DNA of 64,000 nucleotides from Medicago truncatula (Eukaryota > Streptophyta > Magnoliopsida > Fabales > Fabaceae), in the NCBI RefSeq assembly GCF_003473485.1, contig NC_053045.1:45116494-45180493 (forward strand), read 5' to 3'. A program made the position numbers and the translations under genes. Of the stretch, positions 1 through 10,450 are shown in pieces; position 1 is the first letter of the stretch, and the number at the start of each line of letters is the position of its first letter. The notes under the pieces were generated by a model. The model was not told where the DNA came from and did not search any database. It worked only from the letters and a program-made list of their open reading frames with translations.

Positions 1-1400
1 TAAGCTATATCCTAAATTCGCGCAATCATCAAATCGATAATCGTTTGATCAAAATAAGATAGAATGAATTTCAAACTCAATATTTTAGGTATTCAAAATC
101 AAAATGGGCATATTTTGTAGATTTTCTGATATAAGTCTAACAAACGTCGATACACTGAAAACAAGATATCCCAACAGCAGGAGGCAGTATCTTTAATACC
201 AGTCGTATCAACATTAAGCATAGTCATATGCTAACTTTTATTTCATTTTTTGACAAAATATGCTCACTCACTTTTATGTATCTTCAGTTATTCACCATCA
301 AGAAAAAGATGGCTAACTAGTAACTACAAACATAGAGGACCTCTAAAAAGGCATAAAGTGGGTCACTTTTTGCATCCACTTTTGTCATCACTTATTAAAT
401 TAAAACGGGGTCAATGCACACCAATTTTTTACAACATTTAAAATCAAATATTGATGAGGTTTACTGTGTATTGCTTTTTAGGTGCCTTATTTTAAACTAT
501 TTTTTTCTTCTCACTATTCTTCATCTGGTAAGAAAGTGACCAAGCTAGGTAACTTGTTCAATGAGTCTAAGGTTATTGTATTACATTCTAATGCACTAGT
601 TGGTTAAAAGTTCTAACTAACCTTTGTTATTTACCGACTCATGTTATTAAATGTTGACAAGGAACTGTATTCATATTAGAAACTTTATCATAACTTGTGA
701 CCAAGAGAAATGAGATATTTTGTGGTGTCATAGTGATCTACACTATTGTCTATTTTACTGAACTGATTCCCTTCAGTTCATCCAAATCTCGATTGTTAAA
801 TTGTGTTGCAACTCTATGAACGATTACAGAAATGTGACTAAATAAACAGCGACTGTATATTTGGTCATTATTTTTGTTGCCAAATATATTAGAGACCGTT
901 TTTTATACTATTTTATATTTTAACAACTGAATTGTTGATCACTATATATGTCGCTAAATGTATTAGCGACTGATCTTCATGTCTTAAAGACCGAAAAAAC
1001 AGAGAATTAAAAAGTACAAGTAAATTGAATTGTAAAGTAATACACCAACATCCAATCGCATAATTTTTTTTTGTTTGTTTAAAACGGTCGTTTTTAGCAT
1101 CTAGCTAGACTCTAGTATTTTCCTTGTATCTAATTTCATATAGGTGGTTTCTTGTTGTATGGTGCAATTAACTCCATGTACGAATTAAGCATTGTTGTGA
1201 AGAATATTCAAATATTTCTCTTTGAATTAACTCATGTACGAATATGGTTTAAGTTGTACTATAAAAACACAAGAACCAACTCTTATGTTGTCACTTGTCT
1301 TCACTCTTCTCCCTTACTACAATTATCTATCACTCACCCTTTTGGTTATTACATATCTATCAAATTTGTTGGGTCCAAAAATACACATTTCCTCACTCAA
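1..1400. other. Intergenic, AT-rich
   Basis: No supported gene. The only ORFs are short and show no recognisable motif. The last few hundred bases are the promoter and 5' leader of the small secreted peptide gene that starts at 1401. Confidence 0.6.
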
Positions 1401-1658
1401 ATGGCCTCTGTCCGTTTGTTTTTGTTAGCTATTTTGATCATTGTGTCACTTTCCAGCATTGACAATGTCCAAGGTGGTGGGACTAGAAAACTTTTGACAC
1501 AAACATTTCCTGATTTGGGCAAAATTCCAGGGCTAGAGTTTCCTCCTTTCCCACCAGTGACTGAATGGCCAGAGTACAGGTTGCCTCCACCCATTTTCAA
1601 TATTCCTGACTTCTTCTCTCCACCATATGCCACCACAACTGCTACTACCAAACCATGA
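1401..1658 (+). CDS. Small secreted proline-rich peptide
   Basis: An 85-residue protein if translation starts at the ATG at 1401; an in-frame upstream ATG at 1152 would add residues that do not look like a protein start. Residues 1-27 form a signal peptide (MASVRLFLLAILIIVSLSS, then a likely cleavage after NVQG). The mature part of about 58 residues is rich in proline and aromatic residues (FPPFPP, RLPPP, FFSPP) and has no cysteines, so it is not a defensin or NCR peptide. I infer a secreted apoplastic or cell-wall peptide. The family is not recognised and no function is claimed. An AATAAA-like signal follows the stop near 1711. No intron is needed. Confidence 0.65.
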   Translation: MASVRLFLLAILIIVSLSSIDNVQGGGTRKLLTQTFPDLGKIPGLEFPPFPPVTEWPEYRLPPPIFNIPDFFSPPYATTTATTKP

Positions 1659-1739
1659 TGAGATGATGACATGGTCTCACTCTTCTCTATATTCATATAT
1701 ATGAAGTAGTCAAATAAAAGTTTCATAGCTATCACAAGC

Positions 1740-2790
1740 TCTCTCTAACAATGTTTACTCCACGTCTTTTATTTATTTCTTAGATTAAATGGCGTTATGT
1801 GTTCCCTGTTTGGTGTGTGGATGAAAAATTAATATGTTAAGATATTTACTTTTTTTTTTTCATAAGCATTAAGATTATTATTTACTTGATATATGTATCA
1901 TGATCAGTGTCCCAAGAAAAATATAGTAAAAGGGTATGAGTGGATTATGTATGCTATTTACAACCATGAAAAGGAAATGTTGAACAATTGATATAATTAA
2001 GGAGTACATTGCTTCTTAATTTCCTTTAGATAATAAATTAAAAATTAATTTACCCTAATTTAATATCAAACACTGCTCTACCATCTATAATATTTATTAC
2101 ACCATACTTGTTTTTGGTGTAAGATCATTCACAATGGAGCTCTCCATTTTATGGTATTTAAACGGGTCTCACTAATAACCTTATATCATCTTTCATTAAC
2201 TCACAATAATTTTTTTACGGATTAAGATGACAATAAACAAATACTTATAAGGACTGATATGATAATAAGTAATTAGACTGATATGACAATATTAATCAAA
2301 CATTTTAATATTAAAGACTATTTTGACTAACGAAATGCCCAATCAAGGACTATTTTAAAACTTTGATACATGAAAAACTATTGTGATTACTTATTACATA
2401 TCCATAATCAAAATATCTATTACCCTTTAGATATACCACAAAGTGATGTCACTTTTTCAATAGTAATTTTCACGAATACAATCGTTTCAGACGTTTAGCA
2501 TTTTCCTCTTCACATATTATTACACTTTAGATACTAAGATAAGATGAACAATTCTTACCAATGTACTTATGAATTAAAATAAAAAGGATATTCTTCCTTT
2601 CAAAAAACAAAAAGGATAATCTTGACCAAAAGAATGGAAAATGAAAATTTGCAATAGAAAATAAAAATAAATTGGTGTTTTTTAATGCATAAGAAAGTTC
2701 AAAGTAATTAGTGTTTTTAATTTATGCTAATAAAAATCCTCAAAATAAACGATAAGTCACAGCTAAACAAACAGCATACGAAAAAAGAAT
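1740..2790. other. Intergenic, no gene seen
   Basis: AT-rich spacer between the small peptide gene and the tRNA-His gene. Homopolymer runs and short imperfect repeats are present, but there is no coding signal. Confidence 0.5.
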
Positions 2791-2792
2791 TT

Positions 2793-2864
2793 TGTGGCTG
2801 CTGGGATTCGAGCCCAGGTCTCCACGGCCACAACGTGGAATTCTTACCACTAAACTACAGCCAC
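2793..2864 (-). tRNA. tRNA-His (GUG)
   Basis: The minus strand folds as a complete 72-nt cloverleaf. The 5' acceptor GTGGCTG pairs with 3' CAGCCAC and the discriminator is A. The D arm carries TAGTTTAGTGGT, the anticodon loop reads TT-GTG-GC, and the T arm has the box B core GGGCTCGAATCCC. There is no intron and no encoded CCA, as expected for a nuclear plant tRNA; the extra G at position -1 is added after transcription in eukaryotes. Both internal promoter boxes are intact, so it is probably functional. Confidence 0.95.
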
Positions 2865-2869
2865 ATGAC

Positions 2870-3240
2870 GTGCTCATTCCGTGGAATTAATAATATTAGT
2901 AACTGAAAAAACGAATAGATTCGCAATTTTCCTTTATTTTTTTCTTCCGTGGTTCTCACAATACTCTATTCAAATTTTTTAACCAAAGCCTATTACGGTG
3001 GCAATCTGAGATTTCACCGGAGATGTGAAAATCAATCCACTAAACAAGCTTATGCTTAACAAATAGAATTTTGATTAACTTAGAAAATTAAGTAGACGCA
3101 AATGAATATAATTTTTGAAAATTGAGGAAAAAAATAATAGAGATTTATAAATGGAGAACCAAAAGACAAAATAGAGGTAGTAATATTTAACTATTTTTTA
3201 GCCAGAAAAACACAAATTAAATTCTCTAAATTGACAACAA
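2870..3240. other. Promoter region of OXP1
   Basis: AT-rich upstream region between the tRNA-His gene and the 5-oxoprolinase leader. No individual promoter element can be assigned with confidence. Confidence 0.4.
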
Positions 3241-3340
3241 AATCAGACAGACACACAGATTAGTAAAGAGAAGTGAGCAACTACGACTCCACAAATTTAA
3301 GCATCATCAGCAACTGCTTAATTTCATCTTTTCATACCCT

Positions 3341-3564
3341 GTAAGTCCTTCTTCCGATTCATTTTCATTTCTCTGTTTTCATTCTATCGAATTAAATCAA
3401 TATGAAATTTTTGTTCTTGTTAGATTAGATGAATCTATAATCTGTTACAACAACTTCATGCAGTTTTTAAGGAAATCTAATCCTTCAATATAATTTTTTG
3501 TCTATAGTTTTCTGTTGTCAATTCTACTTTTGATGATTGGTTTGTAATGTACATGACATTGCAG
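3341..3564 (+). other. Intron in the 5' UTR of OXP1
   Basis: A strong donor (CCCT|GTAAGTCC) at 3341 and a pyrimidine-rich acceptor (CATTGCAG|GG) ending at 3564 bracket a 224-bp intron, leaving about 30 bases of leader before the ATG at 3595. The T-rich body fits plant introns. Leader introns often raise expression in plants; that role here is inference. Confidence 0.65.
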
Positions 3565-3594
3565 GGCCTTATAATTGTACTCTAATAGGATAGG

Positions 3595-6500
3595 ATGGGT
3601 AGTGTTACTGAAGGGAAGTTAAGGTTTTGTATCGACAGAGGCGGTACCTTTACTGATGTTTATGCTGAAATCCCGGGTCATCGGAATGGGAGAGTTCTGA
3701 AGCTTTTGTCAGTTGATCCTTTGAACTATGATGATGCACCCGTGGAAGGGATACGGAGGATTCTGGAAGAGTTTACGGGTGAGAAAATTCCACGCAGCTC
3801 GAAAATACCTACTGAGAAGATTGAGTGGATAAGGATGGGTACAACTGTGGCAACCAATGCGCTACTAGAGCGTAAGGGAGAAAGAATTGCTGTGTGTGTG
3901 ACTCGAGGCTTTCGTGATTTGCTTCAGATTGGTAACCAGGCTCGTCCCAGTATATTTGATCTTACTGTTTCAAAGCCTTCGAATCTTTATGAAGAGGTTG
4001 TTGAGGTGGAAGAGAGAGTTGAACTTGTTCAGGATAAGGAAGAGGAAGAAAGTCAGAGTGCTTCTTTGCCAATTGTTAAAGGTATTTCGGGAGAGCTTGT
4101 TAAGATTGTAAAGCCTCTCAATGAGGAAGCTTTGAAGCCTGTACTGAAAAATTTACTGGAGAAAGGAATTAGTTGTCTGGCCGTTGTTTTGATGCATTCA
4201 TACACTTATCCGCAGCATGAACAACAGGTGGAGAGGTTAGCTTTGAGTCTGGGATTTAAACATGTTTCGATATCATCTGCTTTGTCTCCCATGGTTCGTG
4301 CTGTTCCTCGTGGTCTAACAGCTAGTGTGGATGCTTATTTGACCCCAGTTATTAAAGATTACCTGTCAGGATTCATTTCCAAATTTGAAGAGGGACTTAG
4401 CAAGTTGAATGTTTTGTTTATGCAATCAGATGGAGGACTTGCGCCAGAGAGTACTTTCTCGGGGCACAAAGCAATTCTGTCTGGCCCTGCTGGTGGAGTT
4501 GTTGGTTACTCGCAAACTCTTTTTGGTCTTGAAACAGAAAAGCCGTTGATCGGGTTTGATATGGGAGGTACATCCACAGATGTGAGTCGATATGCTGGAA
4601 GTTATGAGCAAGTGCTGGAAACCCAAATTGCTGGTGCCATAATTCAAGCACCTCAGCTTGACATAAACACTGTGGCTGCTGGAGGTGGTTCAAAGTTGAA
4701 GTTCCAGTTCGGTGCTTTTCAAGTTGGACCAGAATCAGTTGGAGCACACCCAGGTCCGGTATGTTATCGAAAAGGTGGAGAGTTGGCAATTACAGATGCC
4801 AATCTTGTTCTCGGTTATGTCATTCCTGATTATTTCCCATCCATATTTGGCCCAAATGAGGACCAGCCTCTTGATGTCAAGTCAACAAGAGAACAATTTG
4901 AGAAGCTTGCTGGTAATATAAATGCTTATCGAAAGAATCAGGATCCGTCTGCAAAAGACATGACGGTTGAAGAGATTGCACTTGGCTTTGTGGATGTTGC
5001 TAATGAGACAATGTGTCGTCCAATAAGGCAGTTGACTGAAATGAAGGGCCATGAGACAAAGAATCATGCACTTGCTTGCTTTGGAGGTGCTGGACCTCAA
5101 CATGCTTGTGCTATAGCCAGGTCTCTAGGTATGAAAGAAGTGCTTATTCACAAATTTTGTGGGATTTTAAGCGCTTATGGAATGGGATTGGCAAATGTTG
5201 TAGAAGAGGCGCAGGAGCCTTATGCTGCGGTTTATGGAACTGAATCTACTCTTGAGGCTTCACAACGAGAAGCTCTGTTACTGAAACAAGTTAAGCAGAA
5301 GTTACAAAGTCAAGGATTTAAGGAGGAAAATATTTCAACAGACACATATTTAAACTTGAGATATGAAGGCACAGACACTGCCATCATGGTCAAAAGGAAA
5401 ATAGTTAAAGATGAAATTCCATTTGACTATGCTACCGAGTTTGTGAGCCTGTTTCAGCAGGAGTACGGTTTTAAACTCCAGAACAGAAATATTGTGATTT
5501 GTGATGTTAGAGTTCGTGGTATAGGAGTTACCAATATATTGAGACCACAAGCCATAGAACCTGCCTCTGGGAGTCCTATAATTGAAGACTACTATAAGGT
5601 TTACTTTGGAAATGGTTGGCAGGAAACACCTCTCTATAAGCTTGAAAAGCTGGGGTATGGACATACAATGTCTGGCCCAGCAATCGTCATGAACGGTAAT
5701 AGCACTGTGATTGTAGAACCCAACTGTAGAGCCATTATAACCAAATATGGAAACATCAAAATTGAAATTGATTCACCTTTAAGCAGCATTAAAATATCAG
5801 ATAAAGTTGCAGATGTTGTACAACTCTCTATTTTCAATCACAGGTTTATGGGTATAGCCGAGCAGATGGGAAGGACTTTGCAAAGAACTTCAATTTCGAC
5901 AAATATCAAAGAACGGCTTGATTTTTCTTGTGCTCTATTTGATCCTAACGGGGGCCTAGTTGCAAATGCACCTCACGTTCCTGTCCATCTAGGAGCAATG
6001 TCTAGTACAGTTCGTTGGCAACTCAATTACTGGAATGACAATTTGAATGAAGGAGATGTTTTGGTTACTAACCATCCTTCAGCCGGAGGTAGCCATCTTC
6101 CTGATATAACTGTTGTTACACCTGTTTTTTTTAATGGGAAGTTGGTATTTTTTGTTGCAAATAGAGGCCATCATGCAGAGATAGGGGGTATTACTCCTGG
6201 AAGCATGCCTCCATTTTCAAAGTCCATATTAGAGGAAGGAGCTGCCATTAAGGCATTTAAGCTTGTTGAAAAAGGTGTCTTTCAGGAAGAGGGGATTGTT
6301 AAACTTTTACAGTTCCCAAGCTCCGATGACCGTGGAACTAAGATCCGAGGAACTCGCAGGATTCAGGATAACCTATCTGATTTGCAAGCACAAGTAGCAG
6401 CAAATCAAAGAGGAATTTGTCTAGTCCTAGAGCTTATTGAACAATATGGACTGGAAACTGTTCAAGCTTACATGAATTATGTACAGATGAATGCAGAAGG

Positions 6501-7395
6501 AGCAGTAAGAGAGATGCTGAAGTCAGTTGGTCGTAGAATTTCATCTGAGTCAAATGAAAACTTTGTGACAATTGAAGAAGAGGACTACATGGATGATGGA
6601 TCTGTTATTCATTTGAAACTGAGCATTGACTCTAACAAAGGAGAAGCAATTTTTGATTTTGGTGGGACAAGTGCAGAAGTTTATGGTAATTGGAATGCAC
6701 CAGAAGCTGTAACAGCTGCAGCTGTCATTTACTGCATTCGCTGTTTAGTGGATGTTGATATTCCTCTCAATCAAGGCTGTTTGGCTCCAGTGAAGATTCA
6801 TATTCCAGAAGGCTCATTTCTTTCTCCTAGTGATAGTGCAGCTGTAGTAGGAGGCAATGTCCTTACATCTCAGAGAATCACCGATGTTGTATTTACTGCA
6901 TTTCAGGCTTGTGCTTGTTCGCAAGGTTGTATGAATAATCTTACATTTGGAGATGATACTTTTGGGTACTATGAAACCATTGGAGGTGGAAGTGGGGCTG
7001 GTCCTACATGGGAAGGAACTAGTGGGGTACAGTGCCACATGACAAATACAAGAATGACTGATCCAGAGATATTTGAACAAAGATATCCAGTGATTCTGCA
7101 CAGGTTTGGACTTAGAACGAACAGCGGGGGAGATGGATTTCACAGAGGTGGTGATGGGCTTGTCAGGGAAATAGAGTTTAGGCGCCCAGTTACCGTTAGC
7201 ATTCTTTCCGAGAGACGTGTCCATGCACCAAGAGGGCTGAAGGGAGGGAACGACGGTGCACGTGGTGCTAATTACATTCTAAAGAAAGATAAGCGAAAGG
7301 TTTATCTTGGTGGTAAGAATTCTGTTGAGGTGCTTCCTGGCGAAACTCTTCAGATTTTGACTCCTGGGGGTGGTGGATGGGGCTCTCCAGTGTAA
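3595..7395 (+). CDS. OXP1: 5-oxoprolinase (ATP-hydrolysing)
   Basis: A single uninterrupted 1266-residue ORF, the length expected of plant 5-oxoprolinase. The enzyme opens 5-oxo-L-proline to L-glutamate using ATP, the cytosolic step that recycles glutathione breakdown products. The hydantoinase A-type half is N-terminal, with the nucleotide-site motif DRGGTFTDV near residue 14 and GFDMGGTSTDVSRY near 318. The hydantoinase B-type half starts near residue 750 with GIAEQMGRTLQRTS, followed by GGSHLPDITV near 830, HHAEIGG near 860 and GGGSGAGPTWEGT near 1130. The C-terminus ends in the family's glycine-rich GGGGWG. The start is fixed by MGSVTEGKLRFCIDRGGT and by the leader intron just upstream. 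No damage is visible. Poly(A)-type signals lie within about 130 bases of the stop. Confidence 0.96.
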   Translation: MGSVTEGKLRFCIDRGGTFTDVYAEIPGHRNGRVLKLLSVDPLNYDDAPVEGIRRILEEFTGEKIPRSSKIPTEKIEWIRMGTTVATNALLERKGERIAVCVTRGFRDLLQIGNQARPSIFDLTVSKPSNLYEEVVEVEERVELVQDKEEEESQSASLPIVKGISGELVKIVKPLNEEALKPVLKNLLEKGISCLAVVLMHSYTYPQHEQQVERLALSLGFKHVSISSALSPMVRAVPRGLTASVDAYLTPVIKDYLSGFISKFEEGLSKLNVLFMQSDGGLAPESTFSGHKAILSGPAGGVVGYSQTLFGLETEKPLIGFDMGGTSTDVSRYAGSYEQVLETQIAGAIIQAPQLDINTVAAGGGSKLKFQFGAFQVGPESVGAHPGPVCYRKGGELAITDANLVLGYVIPDYFPSIFGPNEDQPLDVKSTREQFEKLAGNINAYRKNQDPSAKDMTVEEIALGFVDVANETMCRPIRQLTEMKGHETKNHALACFGGAGPQHACAIARSLGMKEVLIHKFCGILSAYGMGLANVVEEAQEPYAAVYGTESTLEASQREALLLKQVKQKLQSQGFKEENISTDTYLNLRYEGTDTAIMVKRKIVKDEIPFDYATEFVSLFQQEYGFKLQNRNIVICDVRVRGIGVTNILRPQAIEPASGSPIIEDYYKVYFGNGWQETPLYKLEKLGYGHTMSGPAIVMNGNSTVIVEPNCRAIITKYGNIKIEIDSPLSSIKISDKVADVVQLSIFNHRFMGIAEQMGRTLQRTSISTNIKERLDFSCALFDPNGGLVANAPHVPVHLGAMSSTVRWQLNYWNDNLNEGDVLVTNHPSAGGSHLPDITVVTPVFFNGKLVFFVANRGHHAEIGGITPGSMPPFSKSILEEGAAIKAFKLVEKGVFQEEGIVKLLQFPSSDDRGTKIRGTRRIQDNLSDLQAQVAANQRGICLVLELIEQYGLETVQAYMNYVQMNAEGAVREMLKSVGRRISSESNENFVTIEEEDYMDDGSVIHLKLSIDSNKGEAIFDFGGTSAEVYGNWNAPEAVTAAAVIYCIRCLVDVDIPLNQGCLAPVKIHIPEGSFLSPSDSAAVVGGNVLTSQRITDVVFTAFQACACSQGCMNNLTFGDDTFGYYETIGGGSGAGPTWEGTSGVQCHMTNTRMTDPEIFEQRYPVILHRFGLRTNSGGDGFHRGGDGLVREIEFRRPVTVSILSERRVHAPRGLKGGNDGARGANYILKKDKRKVYLGGKNSVEVLPGETLQILTPGGGGWGSPV

Positions 7396-7646
7396 GGTTT
7401 CTTTCTTTTGGATGAGAAAAGTAAATAAAACAGCTTCATGTTTGGTGCTTTACCGATGTGTTGTCATAACTCATAAGTGTGCTGTTATGAAGAAATGCAT
7501 TACACACATTTTGATGGTAATCAATAAAATTTAAATAATGACATTTCTGTCTCAATTTATTTGTTCAATTATTTTCAGAAATCTCCACCTTAATTTGAGC
7601 ATGATATGGGCTATGAATATTGTCCTTCAAGGAAATGTTTTTACAA
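7396..7646. other. 3' UTR and flank of OXP1
   Basis: Follows the OXP1 stop. AATAAA-type motifs near 7424 and 7521 are plausible polyadenylation signals. Nothing else is seen. Confidence 0.5.
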
Positions 7647-8292
7647 AGGGATAATATTATATTATCATTCCTATTCTCACCGTTACCATAGTTATCACCT
7701 GGTTATCTATTGATAAATGAGAAATTTTTAAGGTTACCATGATGTCTATCATATTCGGAGTTAAAAGTGTAGGTAACAATTACTGATGTACAAAAAGATC
7801 TACCACCGAGTCGCTGACTACTGTGCTATATTCAGATCTCAAATCTTAATTAAATTAGACATTTTTCTCTGCATTGATTCATGAGAATAACAAGTGTGTG
7901 TAATAGCAGAAAAAGAATAGCAAAGAAAACACAATCCATTCTTTTGTATCATAACCTATGAAGCACGGATATGGACACGGACACCGGACACGACACAGAC
8001 ACGGCTAATAATTTGAAAAAATGACATAATTTAGTGTAATTACAAGTGTAGTGTCGGGTCCGACACCGGGACACGTCTAATCCGAGAAGTGTCCGTGCTT
8101 CATAGATCATAACAATTGCATCGTTACTATAGTTAGCATTGTGAAAACATGTACAAATAGGTTACCTTAATGGCTTACTCAGTTCTTCCTAGACACAAAT
8201 TCAAAAACTAGAAACAGATGAAATTAGCAAATAGAAAAGCTAAGAGTGTAAATACTACAGAGCATATCACAGCAACACATTATAGGCTAATC
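7647..8292. repeat. Local duplication, copy 1 (MITE-bearing)
   Basis: Largely matches 8838-9250 in the same order and orientation: shared blocks include TTATCTATTGATAAATGAGA, AGATCTCAAATCTTAATTAA, GTTAGCATTGTGAAAAC and ACACAAATTCAAAAACTAGA. This copy is longer because it holds a 150-bp hAT-type MITE and about 75 extra bases near 7757-7830. Copy 2 adjoins the 3' end of the DUF7870 gene, so copy 1 is probably a duplicate of that gene's 3' flank. Confidence 0.8.
7956..8105. mobile_element. hAT-type MITE with 8-bp target duplication
   Basis: A 150-bp element bounded by inverted repeats CTATGAAGCACGGA and GTCCGTGCTTCATAG, with no coding capacity. The 8-base direct repeat ATCATAAC is present on both sides (7948-7955 and 8106-8113); this size is typical of the hAT superfamily. 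The duplicate region at 8838-9250 has the uninterrupted site, confirming insertion and both ends. Confidence 0.85.
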
Positions 8293-8837
8293 CATTCTGT
8301 ATGCACGACAATCCAGATGATATATACATTTGTATTGTCTAATCTGATGGTGCTCTACACTATACTTGCTAGTAGTTATTTTGTACATAAATCATTCACT
8401 ATTAAAGTTGGTGTTTATTTTGTTTGGTTCTGTTATTTTCTTCTTGAGTGTTGTGTCGTGTGGCTTCACTCTGTTGTAAGTGTAGAATGTATTCGTACTA
8501 TAAGGCTTTATATCTTTTATTTGTCTGGGTGCATTATTAATGCCTGTGTTTGAAGGATGCGGGTCTCCTGCAGTCTCAAAAACACAGCATTTACACAATC
8601 AAGATATCTAACTGTGTATAATTCAACATCAATAATATAAATTCAAAAGTACAAGAAATAGTGCCAAACTGGCAAGTAGAAAGAAAAAAATACATAGGTT
8701 TTTTACACCGTATCATAACCTCTTACAATTTCATCACACACAACGCAATGTCTATTGCATGCATTTGGCTGATCACATATTGCAACTTGGAAACATGTGT
8801 TTAAGGGCTAGAGGTTGAAAGTGGAGGGGAGAGAAAT

Positions 8838-9250
8838 GTGATAATACATTATCATTCCTATTCTCATATCTCTTAGTTATCACGTGGTTATCTATTGATC
8901 AATGAGAAATTTTTAAGGTTCCCATGACAATCATATTCAGATCTCAAATCTTAATTAAATTAGACATTTTTCTTTTTTGCATTAATTCATGAGAATAACA
9001 AGTGTGTATAATAGCAGAAAAAGAACTGCAAAGAACTAGATGAAACACAATCCGTTCATTTATATCACCACATCATTGTTACAGTTAGCATTGTGAAAAC
9101 ATATACAAGTCGGTACAGGTCAGTTACATAGATTGCATACTCAGTTCTCTCTAGACACAAATTCAAAAACTAGAAACGGATAAAACCATAAAATAGAAAA
9201 GCCAAGAGTGTAAGTACTACAGAGCATATTACATCAACACATAATAGGCT
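8838..9250. repeat. Local duplication, copy 2 (empty site)
   Basis: Second copy of 7647-8292, lacking the MITE. At the place of the insertion it reads ATCACCACATCATTGTTAC with a single copy of the target. It runs into the 3' end of the gene on the minus strand and probably forms part of its 3' UTR or downstream flank. The 545 bases between the copies (8293-8837) show no gene. Confidence 0.8.
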
Positions 9251-9280
9251 AGCACTAATCAAGTGGCATGTATGCTTCAT

Positions 9281-10450
9281 TCAGCCCCACCATTGGTGTA
9301 CTGCAACACCCTCATCCCTCAGCCTTCCGTACAAATCCAAGCACTGCCAATATGCTCTACCACTCTTCTTTCTCGTCCCAGTCTGCCACCATTGATTGTT
9401 ACATTGGAGGAACAATTCATCGACTAAGCAAATTGTCTTTTTCCGCATCATTTCCTCCACCACATCTGCTTCAGCCTTCATCACAACATACTCATCCGCC
9501 TTAACATGCTTAGATAACCAAGCAGAAACATCAGTTTGAGGCACATTCGGTTCTTCCGGTGCTACCTGTAGATTGTGGATTTCAAATTTTGTACTCTTCT
9601 TTGGATAGTTTCTCTCAAACCATTCAACTGCTGCTTTGTTTTCGTCACGCAAACCCACACCAACAAAGACTCTTCGCTTGTAACCGTCTAGAGAATCACC
9701 CAACAACTCAGGCAGGTACTTGATCTTCAAGTTCTTGTTTGATTTGGCAGAATCCTGTCTTGGTGGCTCAAGGAGCGCATCTTCGAGACCCTCTAAAGCC
9801 GTTGTCTTGGCCACTGTTGCAAACTGACAAAGCCTCTTCCTTGGTGTAGAATCTACCAAATTATTTTCGACACCAATTTTCCTCAATGCAACAAAAATAG
9901 AATCATAACGCCTAAGATACACAACTTTATAATTAGATTGTTTTCTAAAGCCAGCATTTGACGAGTCATCAAGGCTCAAAGGAAAAGCTACAATGCCATC
10001 AATTTTCAGAACAGGATCAACCAAAACAGCATCTTCAAAGCTTGGTGCGAACGCAAAATCATAAGACTCATCATGCCTAACAACATCAACCTCGCTATTC
10101 CAATTCAACAAAGAATCACCACCTTCAAACCCACGCGGAGGGCTCATAATAAGAGCCTTATCCTCCTTTTTAAGAAGACCCTCATCACCCAAATCATGAA
10201 GAATGGAATTCAAAACCTCAACATTGATGGAAACAAAAGTTGAAGTTGAAGCATTAACAACAATAGCATCAAATCCAGAAACAACTAACCCTTTTAAAAA
10301 AGACCCCAAGAAAGGAAATGCAACAAAAAACAAAGCCAAAAACAAAGAACGCGACGCAATACGTAAAAACCGTGTATCAGGAACCTTAATCACCAAGAAA
10401 GCATCAGAAGTTAAACCAACCCTACCACCTTGCAAATGTTGCTTACCCAT
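9281..10450 (-). CDS. Membrane-anchored DUF7870-type protein
   Basis: An intronless 389-residue protein. The N-terminus MGKQHLQGGRVGLTSDAFLV is followed by one hydrophobic segment at about residues 31-54, which suggests a type II anchor in the secretory pathway. Then come a variable region and a conserved-looking C-terminal block with KRRVFVGVGLRDENKAAVEWFERNYP near residue 260 onward and CLDLYGRLRDEGVAVHQWWG at the end. The overall pattern recalls a plant-only family (DUF7870) often labelled methyltransferase-like; I see no clear SAM-binding GxGxG motif, so catalysis is not claimed. Family assignment is from memory and moderately sure; the reality of the gene is much surer. Confidence 0.8.
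   Translation of the reverse strand: MGKQHLQGGRVGLTSDAFLVIKVPDTRFLRIASRSLFLALFFVAFPFLGSFLKGLVVSGFDAIVVNASTSTFVSINVEVLNSILHDLGDEGLLKKEDKALIMSPPRGFEGGDSLLNWNSEVDVVRHDESYDFAFAPSFEDAVLVDPVLKIDGIVAFPLSLDDSSNAGFRKQSNYKVVYLRRYDSIFVALRKIGVENNLVDSTPRKRLCQFATVAKTTALEGLEDALLEPPRQDSAKSNKNLKIKYLPELLGDSLDGYKRRVFVGVGLRDENKAAVEWFERNYPKKSTKFEIHNLQVAPEEPNVPQTDVSAWLSKHVKADEYVVMKAEADVVEEMMRKKTICLVDELFLQCNNQWWQTGTRKKSGRAYWQCLDLYGRLRDEGVAVHQWWG

Noticed and set aside
1397-1735. Minus-strand ORF opposite the small secreted peptide
   Set aside because: Glycine-rich only because it mirrors the proline codons of the plus-strand gene.
4418-4789. Minus-strand ORF of 123 codons within OXP1
   Set aside because: Lies fully inside the conserved OXP1 frame and has no motif; a shadow of strong codon bias on the other strand.
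8218-8553. Plus-strand ORF of 111 codons
   Set aside because: Starts inside the duplicated 3' flank; the duplicate copy does not keep the frame.
9268-9504. Plus-strand ORF opposite the DUF7870 C-terminus
   Set aside because: Antisense to a conserved coding end; no motif.
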